64,000 nucleotides of DNA from Flavobacteriales bacterium (GTDB lineage Bacteria; Bacteroidota; Bacteroidia; Flavobacteriales_D; UBA2798): assembly GCA_019694795.1 (NCBI GenBank), contig JAIBBF010000009.1, positions 1 to 64,000 on the forward strand, written 5' to 3'. A model generated the notes under the pieces. That model was not told the DNA's origin and made no database searches. It was given only the letters and a program-made list of their open reading frames with translations. This document shows positions 51,486 to 60,697 of the stretch, one piece after another. Position 1 is the stretch's first letter, and each line of letters opens with the position of its first letter. The position numbers and the translations under genes were made by a program.

Positions 51486-52164
51486 CCGGCGCCGGATTTT
51501 CCGGTTCTTCCGGAGTAACAACTTCTTCTGCAACATTTTCGTCCACCTTACTTTTTTGTCCGAAAAATGTTTTTTGTTTAATGATCAACAGGATTACTCC
51601 AATTGAAATTGCAGCGTCGGCAAGATTAAAAATTGGACGGAAGAAAATGAATGGTTGTCCACCCCAAACCGGCAGCCAGTCCGGAAAGGTTCCTTCGATC
51701 AGCGGGAAGTAAAGCATGTCCACAACATGTCCGTGTAAAAACCCTGCATATCCACCATCTTCCGGCATAAATGTGGCCACCGTGTGATAGCTATCGCTAA
51801 ATAATAATCCGTAGAAAAGTGAATCAATAATATTACCGAAAGCCCCTGCCCATACCATGGCGATGCTAAAAATAAGCAGTGGCCGATCTTTGCGCTGAAT
51901 TAAACGGTAGATATAAATTCCCAATAAAACACAGGCAACAACCCGAAACAGGGATAAAAATAATTTTCCCCAATACGTTCCCTTTCCTCCGATTTCCATT
52001 CCGAAGGCCATTCCCTTGTTTTCGGTAAAATAAATCTGGAACCAATCGGTAATGGTAATGGAATCGCCCAGCACCATATGAGTTTTTACCCATATTTTGA
52101 GCCATTGGTCCAAAAACAAGACAAATAGAATCGTCAGAAATGCGAGAGCAGTCCGTGATTTCAA
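51469..52164 (-). CDS. lspA: lipoprotein signal peptidase (signal peptidase II)
   Basis: The 231-residue protein has four membrane helices. The two catalytic aspartates are in GNIIDSLFYG and FNLADAAISIG, and the conserved FTENKGMAFG is present. It removes signal peptides from prolipoproteins, several of which are encoded in this window. It is longer than proteobacterial LspA (about 165) owing to an insert between the third and fourth helix (about 125-165) and a charged tail, both usual in Bacteroidota. Confidence 0.93.
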   Translation of the reverse strand: MKSRTALAFLTILFVLFLDQWLKIWVKTHMVLGDSITITDWFQIYFTENKGMAFGMEIGGKGTYWGKLFLSLFRVVACVLLGIYIYRLIQRKDRPLLIFSIAMVWAGAFGNIIDSLFYGLLFSDSYHTVATFMPEDGGYAGFLHGHVVDMLYFPLIEGTFPDWLPVWGGQPFIFFRPIFNLADAAISIGVILLIIKQKTFFGQKSKVDENVAEEVVTPEEPENPAPVISND

Positions 52165-52180
52165 GGTGAGAACTTAAAAA

Positions 52181-53266
52181 TTAGTTCTGCAAATTCTTAG
52201 CCTCAATAGAAAGTGTAGTGTGGGGCACCAGACGTAAACGATCTTTATTGATTAGTTTACCGGTTACACGACAAATTCCATAAGTCTTATTCTCGATGCG
52301 TACCAGGGCACTTTCAAGCGCAGAGATAAACTTTTCCTGGCGACCCGCCAACTGAGCTGTTTCTTCTCTGGATAACGTTTCAGAACCATCTTCCATCATT
52401 TTAAAGGTAGGAGAGGTATCGTCTGTACCATGATCATCATTATGGCTTAGTGAACCTTTCAGTAATTCGAGGTCACGTTTTGCTTCATCTAATTTCTTCA
52501 GAATAATTTCGCGGAACTCCTGCAATTCTGCATCGGAATAACGGGTTCTGGTGTCGACTTCTTGCGGCTTCTTTGGCTTCTCTACTACGACAGGTTTTTT
52601 GGTGTAAACAGGAATAGAAATATTGTGACCAACAGTCATAACTGATTCGCCTGTTGGGGTGACTTCAATTTTTTTCTCCACTTTAGGAACTGGCTTACGT
52701 ACCGGTTCAGCCATTTTCTTTGGCTCGGCCTCAGTCTTAGCAACAGGTTTTTCAACTTTCGTTTCAACCACTTTTGCAGGAGTAGTTACCTTTTTCGCAG
52801 GAACTTCTTTTTTAACGGGAGCGGCCTCCTTTTTTGCTACAGGTTTAACAGGAGCAGGAGCAGGTTTTTTAGCCGGAACTTCTTTTTTAACCGGAGCAGG
52901 CGCTGCTTTTTTTACCGGAGCTGCTGCCTTTTTAACGGGAGCAACCGGTTTTTTCGCTGGTGCTGCTTTTTTTATAGGTGCCGCTTTTTTAGCCGGAGCT
53001 GCTTTTTTAGCAGGTGCCGCCTTTTTAGCTGGAGCTGATTTCTTTACAGGTGCCGCCTTTTTTACCGGAGCCGCTTTTTTAGCCGGTGCCGCTTTTTTAG
53101 CCGGAGCCTTTTTTGCAGGTGCCGCCTTTTTAGCCGGAGCCGCTTTTTTAGCAGGTGCTTTCTTAGCCGGAGCTGCTTTTTTAGCAGGTGCCGCCTTTTT
53201 CGCAGGAGCTGCCTTTTTAACGGGTTTCTTTGCTGCCTTAGGCGCAGGTTTCTTTTTTGCCGCCAT
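52181..53266 (-). CDS. DksA/TraR-like protein with long histone-H1-like Lys-Ala-Pro tail
   Basis: The 361-residue protein begins with about 180 residues of tandem KKAAPAK-like repeats, as in eukaryotic histone H1 tails and bacterial H1-like proteins. A Val/Pro/Lys linker (to about 235) and a DksA/TraR-type domain (about 240-361) follow: coiled coil LQEFREIILKKLDEAKRDLELL, then YGICRVTGKLINKDRLRLVP. The four-cysteine zinc finger of DksA is lost: only one Cys remains, and the second pair is absent. It lies 11 bp after ileS and 16 bp before lspA, so the three are co-transcribed. It likely binds nucleic acid with its tail. Confidence 0.85.
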   Translation of the reverse strand: MAAKKKPAPKAAKKPVKKAAPAKKAAPAKKAAPAKKAPAKKAAPAKKAAPAKKAPAKKAAPAKKAAPVKKAAPVKKSAPAKKAAPAKKAAPAKKAAPIKKAAPAKKPVAPVKKAAAPVKKAAPAPVKKEVPAKKPAPAPVKPVAKKEAAPVKKEVPAKKVTTPAKVVETKVEKPVAKTEAEPKKMAEPVRKPVPKVEKKIEVTPTGESVMTVGHNISIPVYTKKPVVVEKPKKPQEVDTRTRYSDAELQEFREIILKKLDEAKRDLELLKGSLSHNDDHGTDDTSPTFKMMEDGSETLSREETAQLAGRQEKFISALESALVRIENKTYGICRVTGKLINKDRLRLVPHTTLSIEAKNLQN

Positions 53267-53277
53267 AACTATCTGGT

Positions 53278-56200
53278 TTAATGGGCTTTTTCTAGTGCTA
53301 TACGTGTTTTAATATGGTCATCGACCTCCACCTCAACTCCGTTACCATTCACCGAATCAACGAGTTCGAGACGGGTGGCCAATGTTTCCGAGCAAATATA
53401 ACTTAAATTGTTATTGATAGCATCATTGATTGCATCGTGACGCTGAATTTCGAGCACGATTTTATCGGTAAGCTCGAGACCCTTGTCCTTACGCAGGTTT
53501 TGGATCCTGTTAACTACCTCTCTTGCAAGACCTTCCTGTTTTAATTCGTCGCTTATTGTAACATCCAGCGCCACGGTAACCGCGCCTTCTGAGGCCACTA
53601 ACCAGCCCGGAATATCTTGCGATTGAATTTCAACATCTTCACGTTCCAGCAGGATGTTTTCTCCATCGTTTTCAAAGGAATAATTTCCGGAACGTTCGAT
53701 GGAAGCAATTTCTTCGGCACCAAACGAAGCCACTTTTGCGGAGATGGCCTTCATGTGCTTGCCGTACTTTTTACCCAGCGTTTTAAAATTCGGTTTTATG
53801 CTTTTTACCAGCACATTGGAACTATCGTCGAGGTACTGCAGCTCTTTAACATTCACTTCCGATAAAATCAATTCTTCTACCGACTTCAGTTGTTCTCCCA
53901 TTTTTGGATCGAGCACGGGGACCATAATTCTTCCCAGAGGCTGACGGACTTTGATGTCGTTCTTTTTACGAAGAGCCAACACCATGGAGCTTACCTTTTG
54001 AGCCAGCGTCATTTTTTCCTCGAGATAAATATCAATAGCCTTTTCATCTACGGTTGGAAAATCAGCCAGGTGAACAGAGTCTACTTTATGTCGACCACTC
54101 ACCGCATTTAAATCCAAAAACAATCGGTCGCTGTAAAACGGCGCGATGGAAGAAGAAAGCAATGCAACAGTTTCGAGGCAGGTATACAAAGTTTGATAAG
54201 CAGCGATTTTATCCTGAGAATATTCTCCCTTCCAAAAACGTCGACGGCACAAGCGCACATACCAATTGCTTAAATGATCGAGCACAAACTCCTCAATATC
54301 GCGACCTGCTTTGGTTGGTTCGTATTCATTTAAACTGTTATCTACCGATTTGATCAACGAGTTTAATCGCGATAAAATCCAGCGATCAATTTCCGGACGT
54401 TCACTTAGAGGAATTTCTTTTTCCGCAAAAGCAAATCCGTCAACATTCGCGTACAAAGCAAAAAATGCATAGGTATTATGAAGGGCACGGAAATATTTTC
54501 GTTGTGTTTCTGTGATTCCTTCCAGGTCGAATTTCAAATTTTCCCATGGAGCAGCATTGGTAATCATATACCAACGTGTAGCATCCGGACCGTATTTTTT
54601 CAAGGTATCAAAAGGATCGACCGCATTCCCTAAACGCTTCGACATTTTTTGTCCGTTTTTATCCAGAACGAGTCCGTTTGATACAACATTTTTATAAGCT
54701 ACTGAATCGAAACAAAGAGTAGCAATAGCATGAAGGGTATAAAACCAACCACGGGTTTGGTCGACACCTTCCGCAATGAAATCGGCCGGATAATATTTCT
54801 TATTATCGATAAGCTCCTTGTTTTCGAAAGGGTAATGCAATTGCGCATAAGGCATAGCTCCTGAATCGAACCACACATCAATGAGGTCGCTTTCGCGTTT
54901 CATGGCTTGTCCCTTTGAAGAAACAAGAATAATATCATCGGCATACGGGCGATGCAAATCGAAGGAATGATAATTTTCTTCCGACATATTTCCGGGGACA
55001 AAATCTGCGAAAGGATTCGTTTTCATCCATCCTTTTGCCACAGCCTGATCTACCTCTGCTTTTAATTCTTCTACCGAAGAAATGCATTTTTCTTCTCCAT
55101 CTTCACTTCTCCAGATTGGGAGAGGAATTCCCCAGTAACGCGAACGGGAAAGATTCCAGTCGTTAAGATTATTTAACCACTCACCGAATCTTCCGGTTCC
55201 TGTATGTTCCGGTTTCCAGTTGATGGTTTTATTGAGTGCAATCATTCTATCCTTTACCGCTGTGGCTCTCACAAACCAGGAATCGAGCGGATAATAAAGC
55301 ACCGGCTTATCGGTTCTCCAGCAATGCGGATAATTGTGTTCGTACTTTTCCTTTTTAAATAATTTTCCTTCGTTCTGTAATTTCAAGATCAATCGTTCAT
55401 CAACACTCAGGTAACTGAGTTTGGAAGTATCGGCAATAATTCCCTTGAGCAATTCTTTTTGCTTCGCCAGTTCTTCCGCTTTTTCTTTTTCGTTGAGATA
55501 ATCTTCTTTTACAAATTCACCGGCAAATCCGAATTGATCATCCTGCATCTCCGGTCTGAATTTTCCGCGCAGATCTACCAATGGAACGGCTTTCCCTTGC
55601 TCATTCATCACCAGCATGGGAGGAACACCCGCTTCACGCGCTACACGCATATCGTCGGCACCGAACGTTGGCGCTATATGTACGATTCCGGTACCATCAG
55701 AAGTAGTAACAAAATCTCCGGCTATTACACGAAATGCCTGATCCGGATTTTCGCATGGCAAAGCATAAGGCAATAACTGATGATAGTGAATTCCGACTAA
55801 ATCAGAACCTTTACATTTTCCAAGTACCTTGTAAGGAATTAATTTATCTCCCGGTTTATACTCCGATAAGGCGATTTCCTTTGCCTTTTCATTGAAATGT
55901 TTACTCAGTAAATCGGCTGCCAAAACAACACGAACAGGTTGATGCGAATATTGATTGAAACTCTCCACCAAAACATACTCAATATCTTTCCCAACAGCTA
56001 ATGCAGTATTGGAAGATAAGGTCCATGGTGTTGTGGTCCATGCTAAAATAGAAGCCTCTTCTTTTTGTTCAGATTGAAATGCGCTGAATAATTTTGCAAG
56101 TGAATCACTTTTCACTGAAAACATCACCACCGCTGTATTGTCTTTCACATTACGATAGCAGCCGGGCTGATTTAACTCATGTGAGGATAATCCAGTACCA

Positions 56201-56760
56201 GCAGCCGGCGAATAGGGTTGAATGGTGTATCCTTTGTAAAGCAATCCTTTTTTGTACAAATCGCCCAATAACCACCAAACGCTTTCAATGTATTTGTTTT
56301 CGTAAGTAACATAGGGATGATCCATGTCCACCCAATAACCCATTTTGGATGTAAGGTCGTTCCACACATCGGTATATTTCATCACTGCTTTACGGCAAGC
56401 GCTGTTGTATTCTTCGATGGTGATTTTTTTTCCGATATCTTCTTTGGTGATTCCTAATTCCTTCTCCACTCCCAATTCAATCGGGAGTCCGTGCGTATCC
56501 CAACCGGCTTTGCGTTTTACCTGATATCCTTTTAGGGTTTTATAGCGACAAAAAATATCCTTAATGGTTCTGGCCATCACATGGTGAATTCCGGGCATAC
56601 CGTTGGCAGAAGGGGGACCTTCATAAAACACATAAGGAGTTTTTCCTTCACGTGTGCTTACGGAACGCTCAAACACCTTGTTCTTTTCCCAATAAGCGAG
56701 AATTTCTTCTGCTACGGAAGGAAGATTTAAGGTTTCATAACTACGGTAATTCGCTGACAT
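53278..56760 (-). CDS. ileS: isoleucyl-tRNA synthetase
   Basis: The 1160-residue class I synthetase has a HIGH-type motif PSANGMPGIHHV (about 52), an editing domain (about 200-420; TTPWTLSSNTALAVG), KMSKR in GQKMSKRLGN (about 698), and an anticodon-binding domain. Its length and GIHH form resemble the eukaryote-like IleRS type 2, which resists mupirocin; this is inference. There is no T-box-like leader. It is the first gene of the ileS-dksA-like-lspA run. Confidence 0.96.
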   Translation of the reverse strand: MSANYRSYETLNLPSVAEEILAYWEKNKVFERSVSTREGKTPYVFYEGPPSANGMPGIHHVMARTIKDIFCRYKTLKGYQVKRKAGWDTHGLPIELGVEKELGITKEDIGKKITIEEYNSACRKAVMKYTDVWNDLTSKMGYWVDMDHPYVTYENKYIESVWWLLGDLYKKGLLYKGYTIQPYSPAAGTGLSSHELNQPGCYRNVKDNTAVVMFSVKSDSLAKLFSAFQSEQKEEASILAWTTTPWTLSSNTALAVGKDIEYVLVESFNQYSHQPVRVVLAADLLSKHFNEKAKEIALSEYKPGDKLIPYKVLGKCKGSDLVGIHYHQLLPYALPCENPDQAFRVIAGDFVTTSDGTGIVHIAPTFGADDMRVAREAGVPPMLVMNEQGKAVPLVDLRGKFRPEMQDDQFGFAGEFVKEDYLNEKEKAEELAKQKELLKGIIADTSKLSYLSVDERLILKLQNEGKLFKKEKYEHNYPHCWRTDKPVLYYPLDSWFVRATAVKDRMIALNKTINWKPEHTGTGRFGEWLNNLNDWNLSRSRYWGIPLPIWRSEDGEEKCISSVEELKAEVDQAVAKGWMKTNPFADFVPGNMSEENYHSFDLHRPYADDIILVSSKGQAMKRESDLIDVWFDSGAMPYAQLHYPFENKELIDNKKYYPADFIAEGVDQTRGWFYTLHAIATLCFDSVAYKNVVSNGLVLDKNGQKMSKRLGNAVDPFDTLKKYGPDATRWYMITNAAPWENLKFDLEGITETQRKYFRALHNTYAFFALYANVDGFAFAEKEIPLSERPEIDRWILSRLNSLIKSVDNSLNEYEPTKAGRDIEEFVLDHLSNWYVRLCRRRFWKGEYSQDKIAAYQTLYTCLETVALLSSSIAPFYSDRLFLDLNAVSGRHKVDSVHLADFPTVDEKAIDIYLEEKMTLAQKVSSMVLALRKKNDIKVRQPLGRIMVPVLDPKMGEQLKSVEELILSEVNVKELQYLDDSSNVLVKSIKPNFKTLGKKYGKHMKAISAKVASFGAEEIASIERSGNYSFENDGENILLEREDVEIQSQDIPGWLVASEGAVTVALDVTISDELKQEGLAREVVNRIQNLRKDKGLELTDKIVLEIQRHDAINDAINNNLSYICSETLATRLELVDSVNGNGVEVEVDDHIKTRIALEKAH

Positions 56761-56827
56761 CGCCTTGAATTTTAAGGCGCAAAGCTAAGGAAAATAAGCC
56801 ATAAAAACGGCTTTTTCTATTGACCAA

Positions 56828-57952
56828 TTAGGCTTTTACAAAGCGATTCAGCCACAGGTAAAATGCGGGGTCTACAAAAACATATTTACCATTTCGCTTT
56901 TCGATAATTTCCTTTTTTACCAGACTATCAATTACACGGATAACCGCTGCAGAAGAACTGAGGCGGTACTTATCGATTACCGGACGGGTGGTGAATCCAT
57001 CTTCTACCCCATCCAGCAGGAGGCGAATAAAATTAGCCTGCAATACACTGAGGTTTTCATATTCCTTCTGGAATGGAATCAGGTTCCGTTCGATCAATTC
57101 ATCCACGCAACGCAACACGAGCGGATCGTCCACTTTACCTTCGGAACTGGTATAAACCAAATGGGCCAATTGCTGGGTATAATAGGGGTGACAATTCATG
57201 GCCTGACAAATCTTTTCTGCGAACTGCAAAGCACATGTTTTTCCGTTTTCTGCAAAACGATTCATAATAAATGGGGCCAACTCATCCTGTGCAATCCGGT
57301 CGAGCATAATTAAATCGCCAAACTGATACAGTGGCATTACCGGATTGGTAAGTGCATCATAGAGAAAAGATGTCTTGGTTCCACAAATGCAATACACCGT
57401 TTTATCCTGCCCTTCGATGTATGTTTTTAATTTTTTCTGGAATGAAAGATTGTTTTCGAAACGCTCGATGTTTTGAAAATTATCGATACAAACAATGAGA
57501 ATAAAATTCTTTTTGCGCGCAATTTCATTTCCCAGATTCAAGGCATCATCGGAGATGTCCTCATCGTTCATTACCGCCAGATTATAATCGCGGGATTGCG
57601 TTAAACTCAATGCCAGTTTAGAAGAGGATTTAGCCATAAACTGACGGGAAAACTCGATGGCTTCTTCCATGTTTCCGGCACATGCTTTTATTACCTCAGC
57701 GGCAAAATAGCTATAGAAACCTTCTTCATCCTGCACACGAAATGCATCGATGTAACAAAAGCGGTAATAGGAAAGTCCGGAATACTCAGCAGTTATTTTC
57801 CGAATGAGCGAGGTTTTTCCTATACGACGGGGACCCATCACCACGGTGTGGATTTTATTTCTGAGATTGCCCGAAATACGTTGCAATTCATTCTTACGAT
57901 TAGCAAAGGAAGATCCCTCTGCAAGGCGACCGAAAATAAAAGGTGATGCCAT
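56828..57952 (-). CDS. AAA-type ATPase with C-terminal winged helix
   Basis: The 374-residue cytoplasmic protein has Walker A GPRRIGKTSLIRK (about 40) and Walker B FILIVCIDNFQN (about 150). A sensor region with YCICGTKTSFLYD follows. A winged-helix domain (about 295-370; FTTRPVIDKYRLSSSAAVIRVIDSLVKKEIIEKR) is at the C-terminus. This is the archaeal-type ATPase fold (STAND-like). Partner and substrate are unknown; related proteins act in stress or defence. ATG 57952 was chosen since GRLAEGSSFANRKNEL is the usual N-terminus of the family. It is a single gene. Confidence 0.8.
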   Translation of the reverse strand: MASPFIFGRLAEGSSFANRKNELQRISGNLRNKIHTVVMGPRRIGKTSLIRKITAEYSGLSYYRFCYIDAFRVQDEEGFYSYFAAEVIKACAGNMEEAIEFSRQFMAKSSSKLALSLTQSRDYNLAVMNDEDISDDALNLGNEIARKKNFILIVCIDNFQNIERFENNLSFQKKLKTYIEGQDKTVYCICGTKTSFLYDALTNPVMPLYQFGDLIMLDRIAQDELAPFIMNRFAENGKTCALQFAEKICQAMNCHPYYTQQLAHLVYTSSEGKVDDPLVLRCVDELIERNLIPFQKEYENLSVLQANFIRLLLDGVEDGFTTRPVIDKYRLSSSAAVIRVIDSLVKKEIIEKRNGKYVFVDPAFYLWLNRFVKA

Positions 57953-58243
57953 AGCATTCAGTTTTTTGGTTCGGAGGGATCCGGTCCTTCTCTTCTGTTT
58001 CGCCTCGTTCCGTTTTGTAAACAAATCCGGACACCCTTGTTAACAAATATAAGAACCGAATCCTTAGTAACAAAATTGTTCGCAAGGAAATTTAGGCCTT
58101 TCAGAAGATTTTAACAGCCTGTTGAAAATGAGTCGACTAAACCGTTTTTTATGGGGGAAATCCTCAAAACCGATCAAAATACCGCTTCAGGAGATTCCTT
58201 TTCTGAAGAAAAACAAAATGATAACTTGCATAAAAAATGAAGT
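57953..58243. other. 291-base intergenic region, no feature recognised
   Basis: The stretch lies between divergent genes. I see no strong promoter, RNA gene or repeat. A GC-rich direct run (GGTCCTTCTCTTCTG) at 57981-57995 and a poly-A stretch near 58200 are ordinary. Confidence 0.5.
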
Positions 58244-58828
58244 ATGGAATACATTGGTATTGTATTGTTGGTGGTGGTAATGGTGGTGATAGCCTGGGTG
58301 ATTTTAGGATCGGGGAACAAGAAGGAAAAAGCGGCTCCCGCTGAAAAGAAAAAAGAAAACGTATATGAAGATCTTCGTGGATTAGCGTTTAAAACCACGC
58401 ATCATCAACTGGGCATTGAACTTCCTTTTGATGTAAAAACCCCTTATGGAATAGTGATGGATTGGTACATAGGAAATGGAGTGGCAACGCTAACCTGTTT
58501 TTCTTCGGGCGATACTTCACTTTATTTTTCCGGTGGTGCTGCCATCTTAGGCGGTATCGGAATTACGGGGATTCGGGATATGGCCAAAACCTATGTTTCG
58601 CAGGCCGTTGAAATTTTGCCTTTGACTTCGAAAACAGAAGAATTCCCCTTACCGGAACCTCAAACGGTGCGATTTTATATTCTTACCAATCAGGGTGTTT
58701 ATGTTGGGACCGAAAGCATGGCCCAATTTCAAACGGGTCAATCCAAATGGTTCCCCTTGTTTATTTCTGCCAACAACATCATGAGCGAAATGCGCAAGGC
58801 CGATGAAGCACGCCTGGCGGCTAAATAA
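58244..58828 (+). CDS. membrane-anchored protein of unknown function
   Basis: The 194-residue protein has one N-terminal membrane helix (GIVLLVVVMVVIAWVIL), a Lys/Glu linker (NKKEKAAPAEKKKENVY), and a compact alpha/beta domain (about 45-190) with YGIVMDWYIGNGVATLTCFSSGDTSLYFSGG split over adjacent strands. The domain faces the cytoplasm by the positive-inside rule. No family is recognised. Confidence 0.6.
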   Translation: MEYIGIVLLVVVMVVIAWVILGSGNKKEKAAPAEKKKENVYEDLRGLAFKTTHHQLGIELPFDVKTPYGIVMDWYIGNGVATLTCFSSGDTSLYFSGGAAILGGIGITGIRDMAKTYVSQAVEILPLTSKTEEFPLPEPQTVRFYILTNQGVYVGTESMAQFQTGQSKWFPLFISANNIMSEMRKADEARLAAK

Positions 58829-58923
58829 TTCTTTGCAGGAAAACGATCGTTTCGTCGTCTGATTTTAATCTCCCGACTAATTCCCAAAGGAAGTCATAAG
58901 AATGGGGTTAAATTTAGAATGAA

Positions 58924-59610
58924 ATGCGAAAATTGCTTTTGATACTTGCTGCAACATTGTTTCTGCTTTCGTTTGTACCCTCTAAGCGAATTTCACTTTC
59001 ACTTTCGATTATACATACCTACCAAGGTAAAATTGTAAAACCGGGCGACACCTTATTTTTTCATAATGGGGCTCCTGTTAAATTAAATGTGTTGAAATAC
59101 TACATTTCTGATGTTTCTTTTTCAAAAAAAAATGGCGGAAAATATGCTGACTACAACAAAACACATTTAATCGATTTCTCGAGCGACACAACAAATATCG
59201 TTTTTGGTGGTTCCGGAAATGCAGACGTAGATACCCTGGCATTTTATTTGGGAATTGACAGCAGCTTGAGTTGTTCCGGTGTACATGAAGGTGATCTTGA
59301 TCCGGTAAAAGGAATGTACTGGACCTGGCAAAGTGGTTACATCAATTTAAAACTAGAAGGCATTCACCCATTATCACCAACACGGGATCATGGCTTTCAA
59401 TTTCATTTGGGCGGATACCGAAATCCATTTTCTGCGATTCAACGCGTGGCTCTGCCTGTAAACGAAAAACACATTCTACTCGAAGTTAAGCTTGAACATT
59501 TTCTGAATGCTATTTCGGTTGATTCATTACACACGGTGATGTCGCCCGGCGAGAATGCGGTAAAACTATCGAAGCAAGCAATAACCATGTTTAGGGCGCA
59601 TGATTTATAA
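58924..59610 (+). CDS. MbnP family protein
   Basis: The 228-residue exported protein has a signal peptide (MRKLLLILAATLFLLSFVPS). The MbnP fold follows: KYYISDVSFSKKNG, DVDTLAFYLGIDSSLSCSG, then GDLDPVKGMYWTWQSGYINLK split by the domain core, and FQFHLGGYR. In the described MbnP/MbnH pair, one Trp of MbnP is oxidised to kynurenine by the diheme partner and creates a copper site. Here the only two Trp in the protein are W133 and W135 in YWTWQSGY. The gene overlaps its MbnH partner by 11 bp. Confidence 0.88.
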   Translation: MRKLLLILAATLFLLSFVPSKRISLSLSIIHTYQGKIVKPGDTLFFHNGAPVKLNVLKYYISDVSFSKKNGGKYADYNKTHLIDFSSDTTNIVFGGSGNADVDTLAFYLGIDSSLSCSGVHEGDLDPVKGMYWTWQSGYINLKLEGIHPLSPTRDHGFQFHLGGYRNPFSAIQRVALPVNEKHILLEVKLEHFLNAISVDSLHTVMSPGENAVKLSKQAITMFRAHDL

Positions 59611-60634
59611 ATCCAAAATAATTGCTGCATTATTTGTTATCACCGTGGTGATGACCGCTGCAGTTTTGGGGCCCGACAAAAAATTCATTTCCATTTCCTA
59701 TCCAGAAAGCTGGCCAAAACCGGTGTATGATTTTTCGAAATCTCCTTTGGAAAATGCAAAAGTGGAGTTGGGTCGTCATTTATTTTACGATCCGATTCTT
59801 TCGCTGGACAGTAGTATTTCCTGTTCGAGTTGTCATTTGTCCTTTACCGCATTTACCCATGTAGATCATGCGCTGAGTCATGGTATAGGCGACAGTATTG
59901 GAACGCGTAATTCGCCCGTGATTTTTAATCTGGCATGGAGTAAAGAATTGATGTGGGACGGTGCCGTAAATCATATCGATGTTCAGGCGCTCGCTCCCAT
60001 TAATCACCCTTTGGAAATGGGTGAAAGCACTGAACATGTTTTAATGAAATTAAACCGAAATGATTTTTACAAACAACGTTTTAAAGCCATTTACAAAAGC
60101 TCAGTAATCGGAAGTAAGGAATTGCTTTCTGCACTTGCACAATTTCAATTGAGTCTGGTTTCCTGCGGATCGAAATACGACCGATATATGGCGGGTGATA
60201 AAAAAGCTGAATTCTCGGAACAGGAAAAACGTGGATTAATACTTTTCCGAAAACACTGCAGCAGTTGTCACCCCGAACCGCTCTTCACCACCGGTGAATT
60301 TGCCAATAACGGACTAGCCATGGACACGGTGCTAAAGGATATTGGACGAATGCGTATTACGTTGCAGAAAACAGATTCCCTCAAATTTAAAATCCCGACA
60401 CTGCGCAATATTGAATTTTCATTCCCCTATATGCATGATGGTCGTTTTAAATCGTTAAATGAAGTTTTAAACCATTACCGCAAAGGCATACATGAAAGCA
60501 GCACCCTTGCTCCGGAATTAAGAGGTGGAGTATCCATTAGTCCCGAAGAAAAAACCGATATCGTGGCCTTTTTGCTAACGCTCAGCGACCGAAGCTTTTT
60601 ACTAGACCCCAAACATGCATTTCCAAAAAATTAA
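59600..60634 (+). CDS. MbnH-type diheme cytochrome c peroxidase-like protein
   Basis: The 344-residue exported protein has two CxxCH heme sites (SCSSCHLSF about 74, CSSCHPEP about 219) and the fold of bacterial diheme cytochrome c peroxidases: SPVIFNLAWSKELMWDGAV and FPYMHDGRFKSLNEVLNHY, including the distal residues of the family. MbnH forms a bis-Fe(IV) state that oxidises the Trp of MbnP. It overlaps the MbnP gene and is followed after 63 bp by the YHYH protein. Confidence 0.9.
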   Translation: MIYKSKIIAALFVITVVMTAAVLGPDKKFISISYPESWPKPVYDFSKSPLENAKVELGRHLFYDPILSLDSSISCSSCHLSFTAFTHVDHALSHGIGDSIGTRNSPVIFNLAWSKELMWDGAVNHIDVQALAPINHPLEMGESTEHVLMKLNRNDFYKQRFKAIYKSSVIGSKELLSALAQFQLSLVSCGSKYDRYMAGDKKAEFSEQEKRGLILFRKHCSSCHPEPLFTTGEFANNGLAMDTVLKDIGRMRITLQKTDSLKFKIPTLRNIEFSFPYMHDGRFKSLNEVLNHYRKGIHESSTLAPELRGGVSISPEEKTDIVAFLLTLSDRSFLLDPKHAFPKN

Positions 60635-60697
60635 TATCCCGGCGCAGGATTATAAAAATAAGATCGTCATATACCCACCAAAACAGAAATTGGACCT

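Noticed and set aside
52850-53266. Regular DNA repeats that could suggest a CRISPR array or satellite
   Set aside because: The repeats are codon-periodic, encode the Lys-Ala-Pro tail, and have no unique spacers.
52659-53312. 217-residue Phe/Ala/Gly-rich open frame on the plus strand, opposite the H1-like tail
   Set aside because: It is the exact antisense shadow of the KKAAPAK repeats; its composition follows from the repeat and it has no start signals.
53281-56900. Possible T-box riboswitch upstream of ileS
   Set aside because: The 60-70 bases before the ileS ATG hold no specifier loop or AGGGTGG-like bulge; the gap to the next gene is too short.
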